64,000 nt of DNA. It comes from Flavobacterium sp. Lineage in GTDB: Bacteria > Bacteroidota > Bacteroidia > Flavobacteriales > Flavobacteriaceae. Below, piece after piece: positions 10,119 through 22,453 of this stretch (position 1 is the stretch's first letter; each line of letters opens with the position of its first letter). The DNA lies in the NCBI GenBank assembly GCA_015665265.1, contig JADFAM010000043.1, forward strand, positions 29,627-93,626, given 5' to 3'. Both the position numbers and the translations under genes were made by a program. The notes beneath the pieces were generated by a model, which worked only from the letters and a program-made list of their open reading frames with translations, did not search any database and had not been told where the DNA came from.

Positions 10119-10853
10119 TTATTTTACACCAACAACTTGATTGTGATATTTAATATTTATGGTTTTGTACTTTTGTATTGTACTATCTAAAAAAGCTTTG
10201 CCATAAAACGCTTTTAACTTTTTTATTTTTTCATCTATTTTTGTCAGATTCCCAAAATCTATCCTGTAATCTCCACTTCTAACTGTCATCAAATACTCTT
10301 TATTGTCTTTTCTATGGATTGAAGTAACCTCTTTGTTCAAAAAATTATCCTCATCAATTTTATTTAACAATACCAATAATTCTAACAAATTACTATCATC
10401 ATTTAAACCAGACACCAAGGGAACTCTAGCTGAATAGTTTTCAGAAATTGGAACTTTTACTCCCTCTGAATCAATGTAGTAAGATAAATTACTAGTAAGT
10501 ATTCTAGCGATAGGTTGCCTTTGTTTTATGAAAGACCCAAGCGTGCCATCTATGGTAAAAAAAAGTGATGCTTTTTCAACATATGGGTTTTCTAGAACCA
10601 ATTCTTCTAACTTGTATAAATCTATTACAGATTTTGCTTGTTTTTGTACTCTATCGTTGTTTTGTATTAACAATTTATTAACTATTTCGTGAGTTAAGAA
10701 ATATGGCTCTTCAGATTCAAATTGAATATCTATTTTCTTAATTATTTTTTGTGTATTTCTTTGATTAGAAAAAATGAATAAGAATACCAATACCCCAATA
10801 AAAATGGGTATAAATAGATATTTTATAATTCTTTTTAACTTCATAATTAACAT
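10119..10853 (-). CDS. ftsQ: Cell division protein FtsQ/DivIB-like
   Basis: Single N-terminal TM segment and position between murC and ftsA. Confidence 0.8.
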   Translation of the reverse strand: MLIMKLKRIIKYLFIPIFIGVLVFLFIFSNQRNTQKIIKKIDIQFESEEPYFLTHEIVNKLLIQNNDRVQKQAKSVIDLYKLEELVLENPYVEKASLFFTIDGTLGSFIKQRQPIARILTSNLSYYIDSEGVKVPISENYSARVPLVSGLNDDSNLLELLVLLNKIDEDNFLNKEVTSIHRKDNKEYLMTVRSGDYRIDFGNLTKIDEKIKKLKAFYGKAFLDSTIQKYKTINIKYHNQVVGVK

Positions 10854-12187
10854 ATAGAAATTAATTCATTTTTAACATCTTCAACCATCTTTCCGATATC
10901 TCCTGCACCTAACATTGCAACTATATTGGCTTCAGAATTTTTAATATCTTTTACTAAATTTTTTTTATCTGTGATTTTTTTATTCTTGTTGAGAATTTTT
11001 TCTAACAGCCATAAAGAAGAAACTCCACTTATAGGTATTTCTCTTGCCGGATAGATATCAAGCAAGAGTACTTCATCAAACTTTGATAACTCAACTGCAA
11101 AATCGTCAATAAAATCTCTAGTTCTTGTGTATAAGTGAGGCTGAAAAACTACTATATTTTTTTTAAAAGGATACAACTCTTTTATAGAACTATGAACAGC
11201 TCGAATCTCTGTTGGATGGTGCGCATAATCATCAATTAGAGTTAGTTTTTCTGATCTAATTTTATATGAAAAGCGTCTTTTTACTCCTCTAAATGTTTCT
11301 AGTGATTTTTTAATGTTTTCAGTAGGGATACCATAGCAATCTGCCATAGCAAAAGCTGCCAAGGCATTCATCATATTGTGTTTCCCTGGCAATAAAAATG
11401 ATACCTCATTGATAATTTTATGAGGTGTTTTTACATCAAAAACATAGTGGCCGTTTTTTCTTTTTATATTAGATATACTATAATCTGCATCTTCTTCTAA
11501 AGCATACGTTAACCCCTCTAATTTACATCCTTTAGCAACAATTAATTGATTTGAAACCTTGTCTGCAAATTCTTGAAAAGAATTCTCTAAAGAATTTTTC
11601 TCACCATAAATATCTAAGTGGTCTGCATCTGTAGATGTAACACAAGCTATGTTTGGTGAAAGTTTTAAAAATGAACGATCAAATTCATCTGCTTCTACAA
11701 CTGAAATTTCATCCTTTCCTAAAATTAAATTAGACTGATAATTCTCTGAAATACCTCCCAAAAAACTAGTGGCATTGTAAGGTTGCATAATATGACCTAA
11801 AATTGCAGTTGTAGTTGTTTTACCGTGTGTTCCAGCAACTGCAAGACAAAAAGTGTTTTTTGTGATAAGGCCTAAAACCTCTGCACGCTTCATAACTTTA
11901 AATCCGTTATCAATAAAAAAATTTAATTCTAAATGATCTGAGGAAACTGCTGGCGTGTATACCACCAAAGTATGATGTTTATTTTTGAAATTTTCAGGAA
12001 TTGAATCTAATGAATCTTCATAATGTGTATCTATTCCTATATTTCGCAAACCTTCTGTAATGCTAGAAGCTACTTTGTCATACCCTGAAACTTGTTTTCC
12101 CACAGCGTGAAAATACTTTGCCAAAGCACTCATACCGATACCCCCGATACCAATAAAATAAATAGTATGTATGCCTTTTAAACTCAA
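10847..12187 (-). CDS. murC: UDP-N-acetylmuramate--L-alanine ligase
   Basis: Mur ligase motifs ([31 protein letters not shown]). Confidence 0.96.
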   Translation of the reverse strand: MSLKGIHTIYFIGIGGIGMSALAKYFHAVGKQVSGYDKVASSITEGLRNIGIDTHYEDSLDSIPENFKNKHHTLVVYTPAVSSDHLELNFFIDNGFKVMKRAEVLGLITKNTFCLAVAGTHGKTTTTAILGHIMQPYNATSFLGGISENYQSNLILGKDEISVVEADEFDRSFLKLSPNIACVTSTDADHLDIYGEKNSLENSFQEFADKVSNQLIVAKGCKLEGLTYALEEDADYSISNIKRKNGHYVFDVKTPHKIINEVSFLLPGKHNMMNALAAFAMADCYGIPTENIKKSLETFRGVKRRFSYKIRSEKLTLIDDYAHHPTEIRAVHSSIKELYPFKKNIVVFQPHLYTRTRDFIDDFAVELSKFDEVLLLDIYPAREIPISGVSSLWLLEKILNKNKKITDKKNLVKDIKNSEANIVAMLGAGDIGKMVEDVKNELISIC

Positions 12188-13284
12188 AAATCTACTAATT
12201 TTTCTACTTGATTTATTATTTTGTTTGTTGCATTTGGTAATGCTAACTCCTTAATATTTTGACTTAAACTTTCCTGTTTTCCCTCATCTTTTAACAAGGT
12301 TTCAAAAACTATTGGAAAAGTTTCTAATTCAGACTCTTTCAATAAAATAGCACCGTGTTTTTCTGCAATAGATAGTGCATTTTTAGTCTGATGATCTTCT
12401 GCCACATTGGGTGATGGAATAAAAATGGTAGGCTTACCAACAATACATAATTCAGATACAGAGCTAGCACCAGATCTTGATATAATAATATTAGCTGCTG
12501 CATATGCTAAATCCATTTTATTAATGAATGAATGAACATGAATATTTTCGAACTCATTATATTTTTTATATTCATCAAAATAAAGCTTACCACATTGCCA
12601 AATTACTTGTACTTTTTGTTCTTTAAAAAACACAATATTTTGTTCAATTAACTGATTTATTTTCCTAGCACCCAGGCTACCTCCTAGAACTAAAATTGTT
12701 GTTGTTTTCTGTTTTAGATGAAACAATTTATTCCCATCAAAAATCTTATCCTTGGTGTGTATTGATAATAAGCTTGATCTAACTGGATTCCCTGTTTTTA
12801 CAATTTTCTCTTTTGGAAAAAATCGATCTAAACCATCATAGGCAACACAAATAATTTTAGATTTTCTGCTCAATAATTTATTTGTAATTCCAGGATAAGA
12901 ATTTTGTTCTTGAATCAATGTTGGAATCTTACACATATTAGCAATTATAATTGTTGGCCCGCTAGCAAAACCTCCAGTCCCTATCGCAACATCTGGCTTA
13001 AATTGTCTTATAATTTTTCTTGACTTAAATAGACTGACCAATAATTTTAGAGGGAATAATAAATTTTTGATTGTTAATTTTCTTTGAATCCCTGAAATCC
13101 ATAGCCCTGTTATTTCATACCCTGCTTCCGGCACTTTTTCCATCTCCATTTTATCCTTTGCTCCAACAAATAAAAATTTTGCATGCGGAAACCGTTCTTT
13201 TAACTCATTAGCAATAGCAATAGCCGGATAAATGTGACCTCCCGTGCCACCACCACTAATTAATATGTTAATCGATTGCTTCAT
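12184..13284 (-). CDS. murG: UDP-N-acetylglucosamine transferase MurG
   Basis: [32 protein letters not shown]. Confidence 0.96.
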   Translation of the reverse strand: MKQSINILISGGGTGGHIYPAIAIANELKERFPHAKFLFVGAKDKMEMEKVPEAGYEITGLWISGIQRKLTIKNLLFPLKLLVSLFKSRKIIRQFKPDVAIGTGGFASGPTIIIANMCKIPTLIQEQNSYPGITNKLLSRKSKIICVAYDGLDRFFPKEKIVKTGNPVRSSLLSIHTKDKIFDGNKLFHLKQKTTTILVLGGSLGARKINQLIEQNIVFFKEQKVQVIWQCGKLYFDEYKKYNEFENIHVHSFINKMDLAYAAANIIISRSGASSVSELCIVGKPTIFIPSPNVAEDHQTKNALSIAEKHGAILLKESELETFPIVFETLLKDEGKQESLSQNIKELALPNATNKIINQVEKLVDF

Positions 13285-14455
13285 GTAAAATATCTAATGG
13301 ATTATCATCTAAAATTGTTTCCTCAGTTTCTTGTTTAGAAGAACTTACACTAAGAATCATACCAAGAGCAAAGCATGTCATCCAAATGGAAGTACCTCCA
13401 CTACTTATTAATGGTAATGTTTGGCCTGTAACTGGAAACAAATTTGTAGCCACTGCCATATTAATAACTGCTTGAAAAATAATAGGTAAGCCCACCCCAA
13501 TCACCAATAATGTGCCAAAAATTGTACTTGCTTTTTTAACCGTAACAAAAATTCTAAATAGTAATAAAAAATAAACAAAAACAATAAGTACAGCCCCTAC
13601 CAATCCGTATTCTTCAACTATAATGGCATAAATGAAATCTGACGATGATTGCGGTAAGAAGTTCTTTTGTATACTCTTTCCAGGACCTTTTCCAAAGGTT
13701 CCTCCTGTTGCTATGGCTATTTTTGCTTTTTCTACTTGATAGGACTCTTGACCTTCTGAATTGGAAAAGTTTTCAATTCTACTTCCCCAGGTATTTACTC
13801 TATTAGGCATCGAATCTGGAAATGCTTTAGCAATTAAAATAAATAATGTTAGTGATAAAATTCCAGCTCCAATTATATACCCTATATATTTTATGGGATA
13901 CCCTCCTATAAAAGCTAAAATTAAAATCATTGAAAAAATAATTGCAGTGGTAGAAAAATTAGCAGGTAAAATTAATATTAGAATTAAAGCAACTGGCAGC
14001 CATAGTTGAATCAAACTTTCTTTAAAAACTATTTTTAGATCTTTATTTTTAGCCAAATATCTTGATGTATAAACCATTAGCACCAAGCCAGCAAGTGTTG
14101 ATGTTTGAAAGCCAACTCCTATAAACGGAATGCTAATCCATCTACTCGCATAGGTTCCTCCTATTGTTGTTCCTTGTGCTAAAGTGTAGATCAATAAGAA
14201 GAAAACAACTGGTAACAGCAACACAGATCCACCACTAAAATATCTATAAGGGATTTTATGAACTGCATAAATTATAGCAAAACCCATAATTAAAAGCACA
14301 ACATGTTTTAATAAATATCCTAAAGTTGAACCTCCTACTACACTTACTAGATTTGCGCTAGCGCTGTAGACAGGCATAAAAGAAAATAATGCCAAAATAG
14401 CCACCAAAGCCCAAATGGTTCTATCTCCTTCTATATGTTTGAAAATTCCTTTCAT
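13268..14455 (-). CDS. ftsW: Lipid II polymerase FtsW (SEDS family)
   Basis: Polytopic SEDS protein ([19 protein letters not shown]). Confidence 0.94.
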   Translation of the reverse strand: MKGIFKHIEGDRTIWALVAILALFSFMPVYSASANLVSVVGGSTLGYLLKHVVLLIMGFAIIYAVHKIPYRYFSGGSVLLLPVVFFLLIYTLAQGTTIGGTYASRWISIPFIGVGFQTSTLAGLVLMVYTSRYLAKNKDLKIVFKESLIQLWLPVALILILILPANFSTTAIIFSMILILAFIGGYPIKYIGYIIGAGILSLTLFILIAKAFPDSMPNRVNTWGSRIENFSNSEGQESYQVEKAKIAIATGGTFGKGPGKSIQKNFLPQSSSDFIYAIIVEEYGLVGAVLIVFVYFLLLFRIFVTVKKASTIFGTLLVIGVGLPIIFQAVINMAVATNLFPVTGQTLPLISSGGTSIWMTCFALGMILSVSSSKQETEETILDDNPLDILHEAID

Positions 14456-14489
14456 AAATGGAACTTATTCTTTACAATTTTATAACTAG

Positions 14490-15824
14490 TTACAAACTCA
14501 TTACTGCATTTTTAAACTGACGTCCTCTATCTTCATAATTATCAAATAAATCGAAGCTAGCACATGCTGGTGATAACAAAACATTATCGCCTGATTGAGA
14601 TAGTTTAAAAGCAACCTTAACAGCTTCCTCAGCTCCTGCAGTTTCTATCATCATATCTACTACATTATAAAACACAGATTTTAACTTTTCATTGTCTTCA
14701 CCTAAACAAACGATTGCTTTTACTTTTTCTCTAACTAAAGGCAATAAATCTTCATAATCATTACCTTTATCAACACCTCCAACAATCCAAACAGTTGGCT
14801 GCTCCATACATTCCAAGGCATAAAAAGTAGCATTTACATTTGTAGCTTTAGAATCGTTAATAAATTGAACTCCATTAACTTTATGTACATTCTCTAAGCG
14901 GTGTTCTGCTCCTTCAAAATTTGCAAGACTTTCCTTTATGGTTTGACTTCTTACATTAAGTAATTGAGAAGCCAAGGCTCCAGCCATGGTATTTTTAATA
15001 TTATGTTTTCCTTGTAATCTTAGATTAGATGTGCTCATGCTATATTTTTCTGTATTTATTTTTATTTGTATCGTATTTTTTTTTAAAAATGCTCCTTTGT
15101 CAACCTCCTTTTCAATTGAGAAGGGAATTAATTTTGCATTTACCTTGTGTTCTTTTAGCCAGGTACTTATTACCTGATCATCTGCATCATATATCAAAAA
15201 ATCGTCAGCCGTTTGGTTTTTAGTGATTCTAAACTTTGAGGCTACATATTGATTAAAATCATATTCATATCGATCTAAATGATCTGGGGTAATATTTGTA
15301 ATTATTGCAATATGTGGTCTAAAATTTATAATTCCATCTAATTGAAAACTACTCAACTCCAATACATAACTTCCAAAGTCTTGCTCTGCAACTTGTTGAG
15401 CGAAACTATCTCCAATATTTCCAGCAACTCCTACACTCAAATTTGCTGATGTAAGCATATGATGTGTGATAAGGGTAGTTGTTGTTTTTCCATTTGATCC
15501 GGTTATTCCTACAATTGTTGCCTTTGTAAATTGAGAGGCAAATTCAATTTCAGAAATTACTGGAATCCTTTTTTTAAGGAGTAATGAAACTACTGCAGCT
15601 TTTTCTGGAATGCCTGGGCTTTTAACCACTAAATCAGCATTTAAAATCAATGAGTTTGTATGATGACCCTCCTCAAAACTTATTTTATGATGTGAAAGAA
15701 CTTTTTTATATTTTTCTGAAATACTTCCTATGTCTGAAAGAAAAACATCAAACTCTTTTTGTTTTCCCAGTATGGCGGCTCCAACTCCACTTTCTCCTCC
15801 ACCAAGTATGACTAATCTTTTCAT
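14490..15824 (-). CDS. murD: UDP-N-acetylmuramoylalanine--D-glutamate ligase
   Basis: Mur ligase ATP motif GITGSNGKTTTTLITHHML, NDSKATNVNAT. Confidence 0.95.
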   Translation of the reverse strand: MKRLVILGGGESGVGAAILGKQKEFDVFLSDIGSISEKYKKVLSHHKISFEEGHHTNSLILNADLVVKSPGIPEKAAVVSLLLKKRIPVISEIEFASQFTKATIVGITGSNGKTTTTLITHHMLTSANLSVGVAGNIGDSFAQQVAEQDFGSYVLELSSFQLDGIINFRPHIAIITNITPDHLDRYEYDFNQYVASKFRITKNQTADDFLIYDADDQVISTWLKEHKVNAKLIPFSIEKEVDKGAFLKKNTIQIKINTEKYSMSTSNLRLQGKHNIKNTMAGALASQLLNVRSQTIKESLANFEGAEHRLENVHKVNGVQFINDSKATNVNATFYALECMEQPTVWIVGGVDKGNDYEDLLPLVREKVKAIVCLGEDNEKLKSVFYNVVDMMIETAGAEEAVKVAFKLSQSGDNVLLSPACASFDLFDNYEDRGRQFKNAVMSL

Positions 15825-15857
15825 TATTTATAAACTCCTAATTTTAGGGTTTGAATA

Positions 15858-17084
15858 CTATCTTAATTTTAATGTTACAATGGTAAAAACCGCCAAAAGA
15901 ATTCCTATAATCCAAAAACGGACTACTATTTTACTCTCATGATATCCAGACTTTTGATAATGATGATGTAGAGGCGACATCTTAAAGATTCGTCTTCCTT
16001 CACCATATTTTTTTCTTGTGTATTTGAAATAGGAAACTTGAAGTATTACAGATAAATTTTCTACTAAAAAAATACCTGCAAGAATTGGCAATAATAATTC
16101 TTTACGAATTGAAATAGCGATCACTGCTATTATACCTCCAATTGTTAAACTACCTGTATCTCCCATAAAAACTTGTGCTGGATAGGTGTTGTACCACAGA
16201 AAACCTATCAAAGCTCCTGCAAAAGCTAAGATGTATACTGTCATTTCTCCAGAATTTGGGATATACATGACATCTAAATAATCTGAAAAAATAATATTTC
16301 CTGACACCCAAGCAAAAAGCCCCAAAACAACCACTATAATAGCTGAAGAGCCAGTTGCTAAACCATCTATACCATCTGTAAGATTTGCACCATTAGAAAC
16401 AGCTGTTATAATGAAAATTGTAATGAAAATAAATACTAACCAACCATACTTTTCATATCCTTCACCTAAAAAACTCAAGAAGTCAGAATAATCTAATTCA
16501 TTGTTTTTAAAAAATGGAACAGTTGTTTTTGTTGACTTATGCGCTTGTCCAAAAACCTGAGTTTTCCCATTTTGTTGAACTACTTGTTGTGCTAATGGCA
16601 ACTCTTCTTTAATTGTTACATTGTCATTAAAATAAAGCATAGAACCAACTATTAAACCCAACCCTACTTGACCTAAAATTTTAAATTTTCCCTGTAATCC
16701 TTCTTTGTCTTTTTTAAATACTTTGATATAATCATCTAAAAAACCAATTAAACCCATCCAAACTGTTGTTATAAGCAGTATGATGATATAAATATTGTCT
16801 AATTTGGTTAATAATAACACAGGAATTAGTGTAGAAAAAATAATGATAATACCGCCCATTGTTGGAGTTCCTGCTTTTTGAATTTGCCCCTCAAGACCCA
16901 GGTCTCTGATACTTTCTCCTACCTGCTGTGTTCTTAAAAAATTAATGATTCTTTTACCATATATAGAGGACACTGATAAGGCTAAAATAAAAGCAGCTGC
17001 AGCTCTGAATGTAATAAACTGAAATAACCCTGCTCCAGGGAAATTAAAATGAGACTCCAAATAATCAAATAAATAATACAGCAT
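15858..17084 (-). CDS. mraY: Phospho-N-acetylmuramoyl-pentapeptide transferase
   Basis: [34 protein letters not shown]. Confidence 0.96.
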   Translation of the reverse strand: MLYYLFDYLESHFNFPGAGLFQFITFRAAAAFILALSVSSIYGKRIINFLRTQQVGESIRDLGLEGQIQKAGTPTMGGIIIIFSTLIPVLLLTKLDNIYIIILLITTVWMGLIGFLDDYIKVFKKDKEGLQGKFKILGQVGLGLIVGSMLYFNDNVTIKEELPLAQQVVQQNGKTQVFGQAHKSTKTTVPFFKNNELDYSDFLSFLGEGYEKYGWLVFIFITIFIITAVSNGANLTDGIDGLATGSSAIIVVVLGLFAWVSGNIIFSDYLDVMYIPNSGEMTVYILAFAGALIGFLWYNTYPAQVFMGDTGSLTIGGIIAVIAISIRKELLLPILAGIFLVENLSVILQVSYFKYTRKKYGEGRRIFKMSPLHHHYQKSGYHESKIVVRFWIIGILLAVFTIVTLKLR

Positions 17085-17085
17085 C

Positions 17086-18549
17086 CTATTTTTTTAAAAG
17101 GTTAAAATATTTTTTTACTTCTACTAAATCATCAAAATGAAAGCGTTCTCCACTTATCTCTTGATAGTTTTCATGGCCTTTTCCAGCTATTAATAAAATA
17201 TCACCAGTTTCTGAAAATTTACAAGCTGTTTTAATGGCTTGTCTTCGATCTGATATGGTTATTATTTTTTTTAAATTTTCTGCAGATACTCCCTCTTCCA
17301 TCTCTTCCAAAATTGTATCTGGATTTTCTGTTCTTGGATTATCTGAAGTAAAAATTGCCTGAGTACTTAATTGAGAAGCAATATGAGCCATCTTAGGTCT
17401 TTTTGTCTTATCTCTGTCTCCTCCACAACCAATAACTGTAATTAGCTTTTCGTTGTTCGTCCTAATATCATTGATAGTTTGAAGTACATTTCTTAGCGCA
17501 TCTGGTGTGTGTGCGTAATCTACAATAGCAATAACTCCATTATCTGAAACAAGATGTTCAAATCGTCCACTAACACTTTCTAACTGACTAATAATTGTTA
17601 AAATCTCTAGTTTTTCTAAGCCTAATTCATAAGCCACCCCAATGATAGCTGCTAAATTATAGGCATTAAAATTTCCAATTAACTTTGTCCAAAATTCTGT
17701 ATCATTTATAGAAATTAATGTCCCTGAAAAACTTTTTTCAATAATTTTCGCCTTATAATCTGCCAATGTTTTTAGCGCATAAGTTCTTTTTCTAGCTTTT
17801 GTATTTTGCAGCATTATGTTACCATTTTTATCATCTAAATTGGTAAGGGCAAATGCTGTTTTTGGTAGTGAATCAAAGAATGATTTTTTAACATCTCTGT
17901 AGGATGCAAAAGAAACATGGTAATCTAAATGATCATGTGATAGATTAGTAAAAATTCCACCCGCAAACTCTAGACCTTCTGTTCTTTTTTGATGAATCCC
18001 GTGAGAACTAACCTCCATAAAACAGTAATCTACTCCTAACAAAACCATTTGATGTAAGTAGTAATTTATAGTTACAGAATCTGGTGTTGTATGAGTTGCA
18101 TTAAAGACAGTTGTATCTACTAAAATTTGAACAGTAGATAGCAATCCTGTTTTATATCCCGATTTTTTTAACAATTGATATAATAATGAAGCTACTGTTG
18201 TTTTACCATTAGTTCCTGTAACACCTATCAACTTTAATTTTGAAGACGGATTATCATAGAAATTTGAGGCAATAATTGCTAACGTTTTACAGGAATCTTC
18301 TACTTGAATAAAAGTAATATTTGCCTCTAAGCGAATTGGTAGTTCTTCACAAATAATTGTTGTAGCTCCTAAGCTAATTGCCTTATCTATATATAAATGA
18401 CCATCAACGGAAGTGCCTTTTTGAGCAACAAATAAGGAATCTTTTACAACTTTTCTTGAATCAAAATCAACTTGAACTACCTTCACATTAGTATCTCCAT
18501 AAACAGCGTTTACAGAAACCTTATATAATATGTCTTTTAATAATTTCAA
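17086..18549 (-). CDS. murE: UDP-MurNAc-tripeptide synthetase
   Basis: [33 protein letters not shown]. Confidence 0.95.
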   Translation of the reverse strand: MKLLKDILYKVSVNAVYGDTNVKVVQVDFDSRKVVKDSLFVAQKGTSVDGHLYIDKAISLGATTIICEELPIRLEANITFIQVEDSCKTLAIIASNFYDNPSSKLKLIGVTGTNGKTTVASLLYQLLKKSGYKTGLLSTVQILVDTTVFNATHTTPDSVTINYYLHQMVLLGVDYCFMEVSSHGIHQKRTEGLEFAGGIFTNLSHDHLDYHVSFASYRDVKKSFFDSLPKTAFALTNLDDKNGNIMLQNTKARKRTYALKTLADYKAKIIEKSFSGTLISINDTEFWTKLIGNFNAYNLAAIIGVAYELGLEKLEILTIISQLESVSGRFEHLVSDNGVIAIVDYAHTPDALRNVLQTINDIRTNNEKLITVIGCGGDRDKTKRPKMAHIASQLSTQAIFTSDNPRTENPDTILEEMEEGVSAENLKKIITISDRRQAIKTACKFSETGDILLIAGKGHENYQEISGERFHFDDLVEVKKYFNLLKK

Positions 18550-20562
18550 CTAAGACAGATTTAAAATTATAGTTGCTCCCTTTTTTATGAGAGTTCCTTT
18601 TTTAATAGATTGTTTTTTTACTTTTCCAATTCCTTTAATTTTAACATTTAATCCAACATTTTCCAGTAATGAAACTGCATCCATAGCTGGCATTCCTATT
18701 ACATTTGGAATGGTTTCTGTATTTTTTATTTTAGTGTAAAAGCTTGAATATTGATCGCCAATTTTTTGAGAAGAAAACTTTTCTTTTACAAGATCATCAT
18801 CCACTGAAGTAGTTGTATATATTTTTTGTGCAATTTCTTTAAAAACAGGGGCAGCTACTGTAGCTCCGTAATACCCTTTTTTCTTCAAAGGGTCATGAAT
18901 AACTACAATACATGAATATTTTGGAAGATCTGCAGGAAAGAAACCTGCAAATGAAGCTACATATCTCTTATTTGAATATCCTCCAGCAATAGTATCTCCC
19001 TTTTTATTTACATGTCTACCAACATATTTTTTTGCAGTACCTGTTTTTCCTGCCATAGAAAAATTGGAAGAATAGATATTATTTGCTGTTCCTTTTTCAA
19101 CAACATTTTCTAGGACTTTTTTTAATTTTTTTATAGTTTCTGGAGTTGCAATTTGTGGATTTATAACCTCTTTTTGAAAAGATTTTTTAATTCTGTTTTC
19201 TTTTCTCAACTCTTTTATAAACCTTGGCTTTACCATTTCACCATTATTAGCAACAGCGTTGTAAAGCATTAATGTCTGAAGTGGGGTCACAGCAATACTA
19301 TAGCCCCATGACATCCACTCTAAGCTTATTTTATTCCATCCCGGCTTACCAGGATAATAAACAATTGGTTTTCCTTCACCTTTTATTGGTAATCCAATTT
19401 TATTGGTAAGTCCATAATCTTTTAAATGATCTAGGAATTTTTCTGGTTTATCATCATAATGTTCACGAATTAGTTTAACTATTCCAACATTTGAGGATAC
19501 TTCAAACACTCTAGCTGCCGATATTTCTCCATAGCCTCCTCTTTGGGAATCTTCTACTCTTTTACCATGAATAAAAATCCGTCCTTTTTCTGTATCTACA
19601 ACAGTAGAGGTGTCTATCATTTTATCATCTAAAGCAGCCATTAAACTAGCTAATTTAAATGTTGATCCTGGCTCATGAGCTTCCCAAACTGCATAGTTTC
19701 TTTTTTCATAATATTTTCCTGCTGAAGTTCTCCCTAAATTTGAAATTGCTTTGATTTCACCTGTTGCAGTCTCCATTACTACAGCACATCCGTGATCGGC
19801 TTCAAAATATTCTAATTGACGAAGTAATGCATGATGAGTAATATCTTGAATATTTACATCTAGAGTAGTTACTACATCATACCCTTGAACTGGTTCTTTT
19901 TCATTTACATCGTTTATTGGCTTCCATTGCCCTTTAGCAATTTTTTGTTTCCATCTAAGGCCGTCCTCACCTTTTAAATAATCAACAAAAGCTCCTTCAA
20001 TCCCCGCATCTCCTCTATTATCATGATATCCTATAGTTCTTTCAGCTATTTTGCCAATTGGATGTGCTCTCACCGTTTTATGCTCTGCTATAAAGCCACC
20101 TTTATAAACTCCAAGTTTAAATATGGGAAACTGCTTCATTTTCATGTAATCATTATATCCAATATCTTTCGCAATAAGTATATACCTGTTTTTTGATTTT
20201 CGAGCATTTCTTAGTTTTTTCTCAAAAAACTTAGGAGGCTTTCCTAAAAAATTTGCCAAGTTTCTAGAGAGCTTTACCACGTCTCTATCAAAGATTTTTA
20301 CATCAACAGACATGACATCCATTCTAATTGTAAATTTTGACATTGAAGTTGCTAATAGATTTCCATCTGAAGCATATACATTTCCTTTATTGGCCTCAAT
20401 AGCAAATGGCTTTCTAGTAAGATCTTTTGATATTTTCCTATACTTATTACCTTGGAGATATTGAATATCTATGACTCTAAAAATTATCAAGGAAAAAAGA
20501 AGCGTCATAAAAGCAGCTACAATGTAGAATTTTGTTAGTATGCTTTTTTGATGATCTCTCAA
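18550..20562 (-). CDS. ftsI: Division transpeptidase (PBP3/FtsI) with C-terminal PASTA domain
   Basis: Transpeptidase motifs SNVG and KTGTAKK; C-terminal PNVIGMPAMDAVSLLENVGL PASTA unit. Confidence 0.93.
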   Translation of the reverse strand: MRDHQKSILTKFYIVAAFMTLLFSLIIFRVIDIQYLQGNKYRKISKDLTRKPFAIEANKGNVYASDGNLLATSMSKFTIRMDVMSVDVKIFDRDVVKLSRNLANFLGKPPKFFEKKLRNARKSKNRYILIAKDIGYNDYMKMKQFPIFKLGVYKGGFIAEHKTVRAHPIGKIAERTIGYHDNRGDAGIEGAFVDYLKGEDGLRWKQKIAKGQWKPINDVNEKEPVQGYDVVTTLDVNIQDITHHALLRQLEYFEADHGCAVVMETATGEIKAISNLGRTSAGKYYEKRNYAVWEAHEPGSTFKLASLMAALDDKMIDTSTVVDTEKGRIFIHGKRVEDSQRGGYGEISAARVFEVSSNVGIVKLIREHYDDKPEKFLDHLKDYGLTNKIGLPIKGEGKPIVYYPGKPGWNKISLEWMSWGYSIAVTPLQTLMLYNAVANNGEMVKPRFIKELRKENRIKKSFQKEVINPQIATPETIKKLKKVLENVVEKGTANNIYSSNFSMAGKTGTAKKYVGRHVNKKGDTIAGGYSNKRYVASFAGFFPADLPKYSCIVVIHDPLKKKGYYGATVAAPVFKEIAQKIYTTTSVDDDLVKEKFSSQKIGDQYSSFYTKIKNTETIPNVIGMPAMDAVSLLENVGLNVKIKGIGKVKKQSIKKGTLIKKGATIILNLS

Positions 20563-20573
20563 GGTGAATTATT

Positions 20574-20900
20574 TTATTCGTTGTTAATGACTTTTATTCT
20601 TTTTGGCGGAGTTTTAGAGGGTTGCAATCCCGTCATTTTTGCTCTCTGACGAATGTTAGACTCCATTTTCATTCGCATTAATGTTGTTTGAGTATCTATA
20701 TATATAGCTCTTAACTCTCTTTTTAACTTATTTAATTCTGAAATCTCCAACACCTTCTTATCAGAACTATGTGCGCTAGAAATCATGATTAAAAGAAGAA
20801 CCACAATAAAAAAAATCATTCTCCAATTTTTAAAGGAAGATTCATTAATTAAAAAACCTCCTCTCAAAACATCATATATGTTTTTTTTTACCTTAGACAT
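20574..20900 (-). CDS. FtsL-like division protein
   Basis: 108 aa with one TM segment and a short coiled coil, in the ftsL position between rsmH and ftsI. Confidence 0.75.
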   Translation of the reverse strand: MSKVKKNIYDVLRGGFLINESSFKNWRMIFFIVVLLLIMISSAHSSDKKVLEISELNKLKRELRAIYIDTQTTLMRMKMESNIRQRAKMTGLQPSKTPPKRIKVINNE

Positions 20901-21805
20901 TATATTTTTAATTTAGCTACTCTTAGCTTTGCACTCCTTGCCCTATTATTACTATTTATCTCACTTTTCTCTGGAACAATTAATTTTCCAACCTTCATTA
21001 AAGGAACATCTATATTTCCAAATAAATCTTTTTCTGGCTCACCAGAAAACAACCCTGTTCTTATAAATCTTTTCACAAGCCTATCTTCTAACGAATGATA
21101 AGAGATGACGCTCAATCTGCCCTCAGGTTTTAATAAAGTAGGTATCTGTATTAAAAACTCTTTTAAAACATCTAATTCTTCATTTACTTCAATTCTAATA
21201 GCTTGAAAAATTTGAGCTAATATTTTATGCTCCTTAGCCTTGGGTAAATATCTCTGAAGAACACTTCTAAACTGGAAACTTGTATCTATTTTTTTAATTT
21301 CTCTTTCCTCTACAATAGTTTTAGCAATCGATCTAGCATTTCTTAACTCACCATACATAAACAGAATATCTGCAAGCTTTTCTTCTGGGTAGGTATTGAT
21401 AATTTTTTTTGCTGAATTCTTGGAGCTCTGATTCATCCTCATATCTAATTCTCCGTCAAAACGTATAGAAAATCCTCTTTCTGCCTCATCAAATTGATGA
21501 GATGAAACTCCTAAATCAGCTAAAACACCATCGACTTTTTTTATTCCATAAAATTTTAAAAACCTGCTTATATACCTGAAATTTTCTTCTATTAAAATAA
21601 ATCGACTGTCTTCAATTTTATTTCTTATTGCATCCGAGTCTTGATCAAAAGCAAGCAACATTCCATTACTACCTAGGCGTTTTAATATCTCTCTTGAATG
21701 ACCTCCACCTCCAAATGTAACGTCTACATAAACACCATCTTTCTTTATTGACAGTGCGTCTATACTTTCAGATAACAGTACTGAATTATGATACTCCATT
21801 ATCAT
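20900..21805 (-). CDS. rsmH: 16S rRNA (cytosine1402-N4)-methyltransferase
   Basis: YVDVTFGGGGHSREIL, DLGVSSHQFDEAERGFS. Confidence 0.96.
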   Translation of the reverse strand: MIMEYHNSVLLSESIDALSIKKDGVYVDVTFGGGGHSREILKRLGSNGMLLAFDQDSDAIRNKIEDSRFILIEENFRYISRFLKFYGIKKVDGVLADLGVSSHQFDEAERGFSIRFDGELDMRMNQSSKNSAKKIINTYPEEKLADILFMYGELRNARSIAKTIVEEREIKKIDTSFQFRSVLQRYLPKAKEHKILAQIFQAIRIEVNEELDVLKEFLIQIPTLLKPEGRLSVISYHSLEDRLVKRFIRTGLFSGEPEKDLFGNIDVPLMKVGKLIVPEKSEINSNNRARSAKLRVAKLKI

Positions 21806-22253
21806 CAGAATTACCCATTACCTCCTCCGTTAATGAAGCAAAATCCATGGCTGTATCGTCTATAGATTTTTCATAACTATCTTTATCCCAAATCTCAATG
21901 ATATTTATTGCCGAAGACAAAACTATCTGTTTCTTTATTCCAGCAAAATGACACAAGTCTTTTGGAATCAATAATCTTCCTGAAGAATCTAACTCAACTT
22001 CTTTTACTCCCGCAGTAAATCTTCTGATGAAATCGTTGTTTTTCTTAATAAAACGATTTAGACTATTAATCTTAAGCGTGACCTTATTCCACTCTTGCAT
22101 AGGATACAACTCAAGACAAGGTTGAAAAACAGCTCGTTTTACAACAAAACCCTCTTGCAAAATAGGAGACAATTGCTTTTTAAAAGCTGATGAAATCATC
22201 AACCTTCCTTTAGCATCAACCTTACACTCATATGTACCTATTAAATTTATCAA
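21786..22253 (-). CDS. mraZ: Transcriptional regulator/division protein MraZ
   Basis: NLIGTYECKVDAKGRLMIS and VELDSSGRLLIPKDL AbrB-like repeats. The TTG at 22253 is my preferred start (family start usually M-x-x-IIGTYECK); the ORF track uses the TTG at 22280. Confidence 0.93.
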   Translation of the reverse strand: MINLIGTYECKVDAKGRLMISSAFKKQLSPILQEGFVVKRAVFQPCLELYPMQEWNKVTLKINSLNRFIKKNNDFIRRFTAGVKEVELDSSGRLLIPKDLCHFAGIKKQIVLSSAINIIEIWDKDSYEKSIDDTAMDFASLTEEVMGNSDDNGVS

Positions 22254-22293
22254 TGGAACTAATTTTACCTTTGGATTCAAAAATAAAAATTAT

Positions 22294-22320
22294 TTACCAC
22301 TTTTTACCACTTTTTACCAC
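22294..22320 (-). promoter_or_regulatory. Predicted MraZ operator: three direct GTGGTAA boxes at 10-bp period
   Basis: TTACCAC at 22294-22300, 22304-22310 and 22314-22320, immediately upstream of mraZ. Confidence 0.75.
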
Positions 22321-22453
22321 ATTGTTAATAAGTATTGTGAAAGGTCCTATTTTTAGTAGCCTAAAAGCCCAAAACTAATTCTTAGTGCATAATCAATTCA
22401 TCGTATTTGTCATAAAAAAGAACTACATTTGTAATTAGCCTAATCAAGAAATA

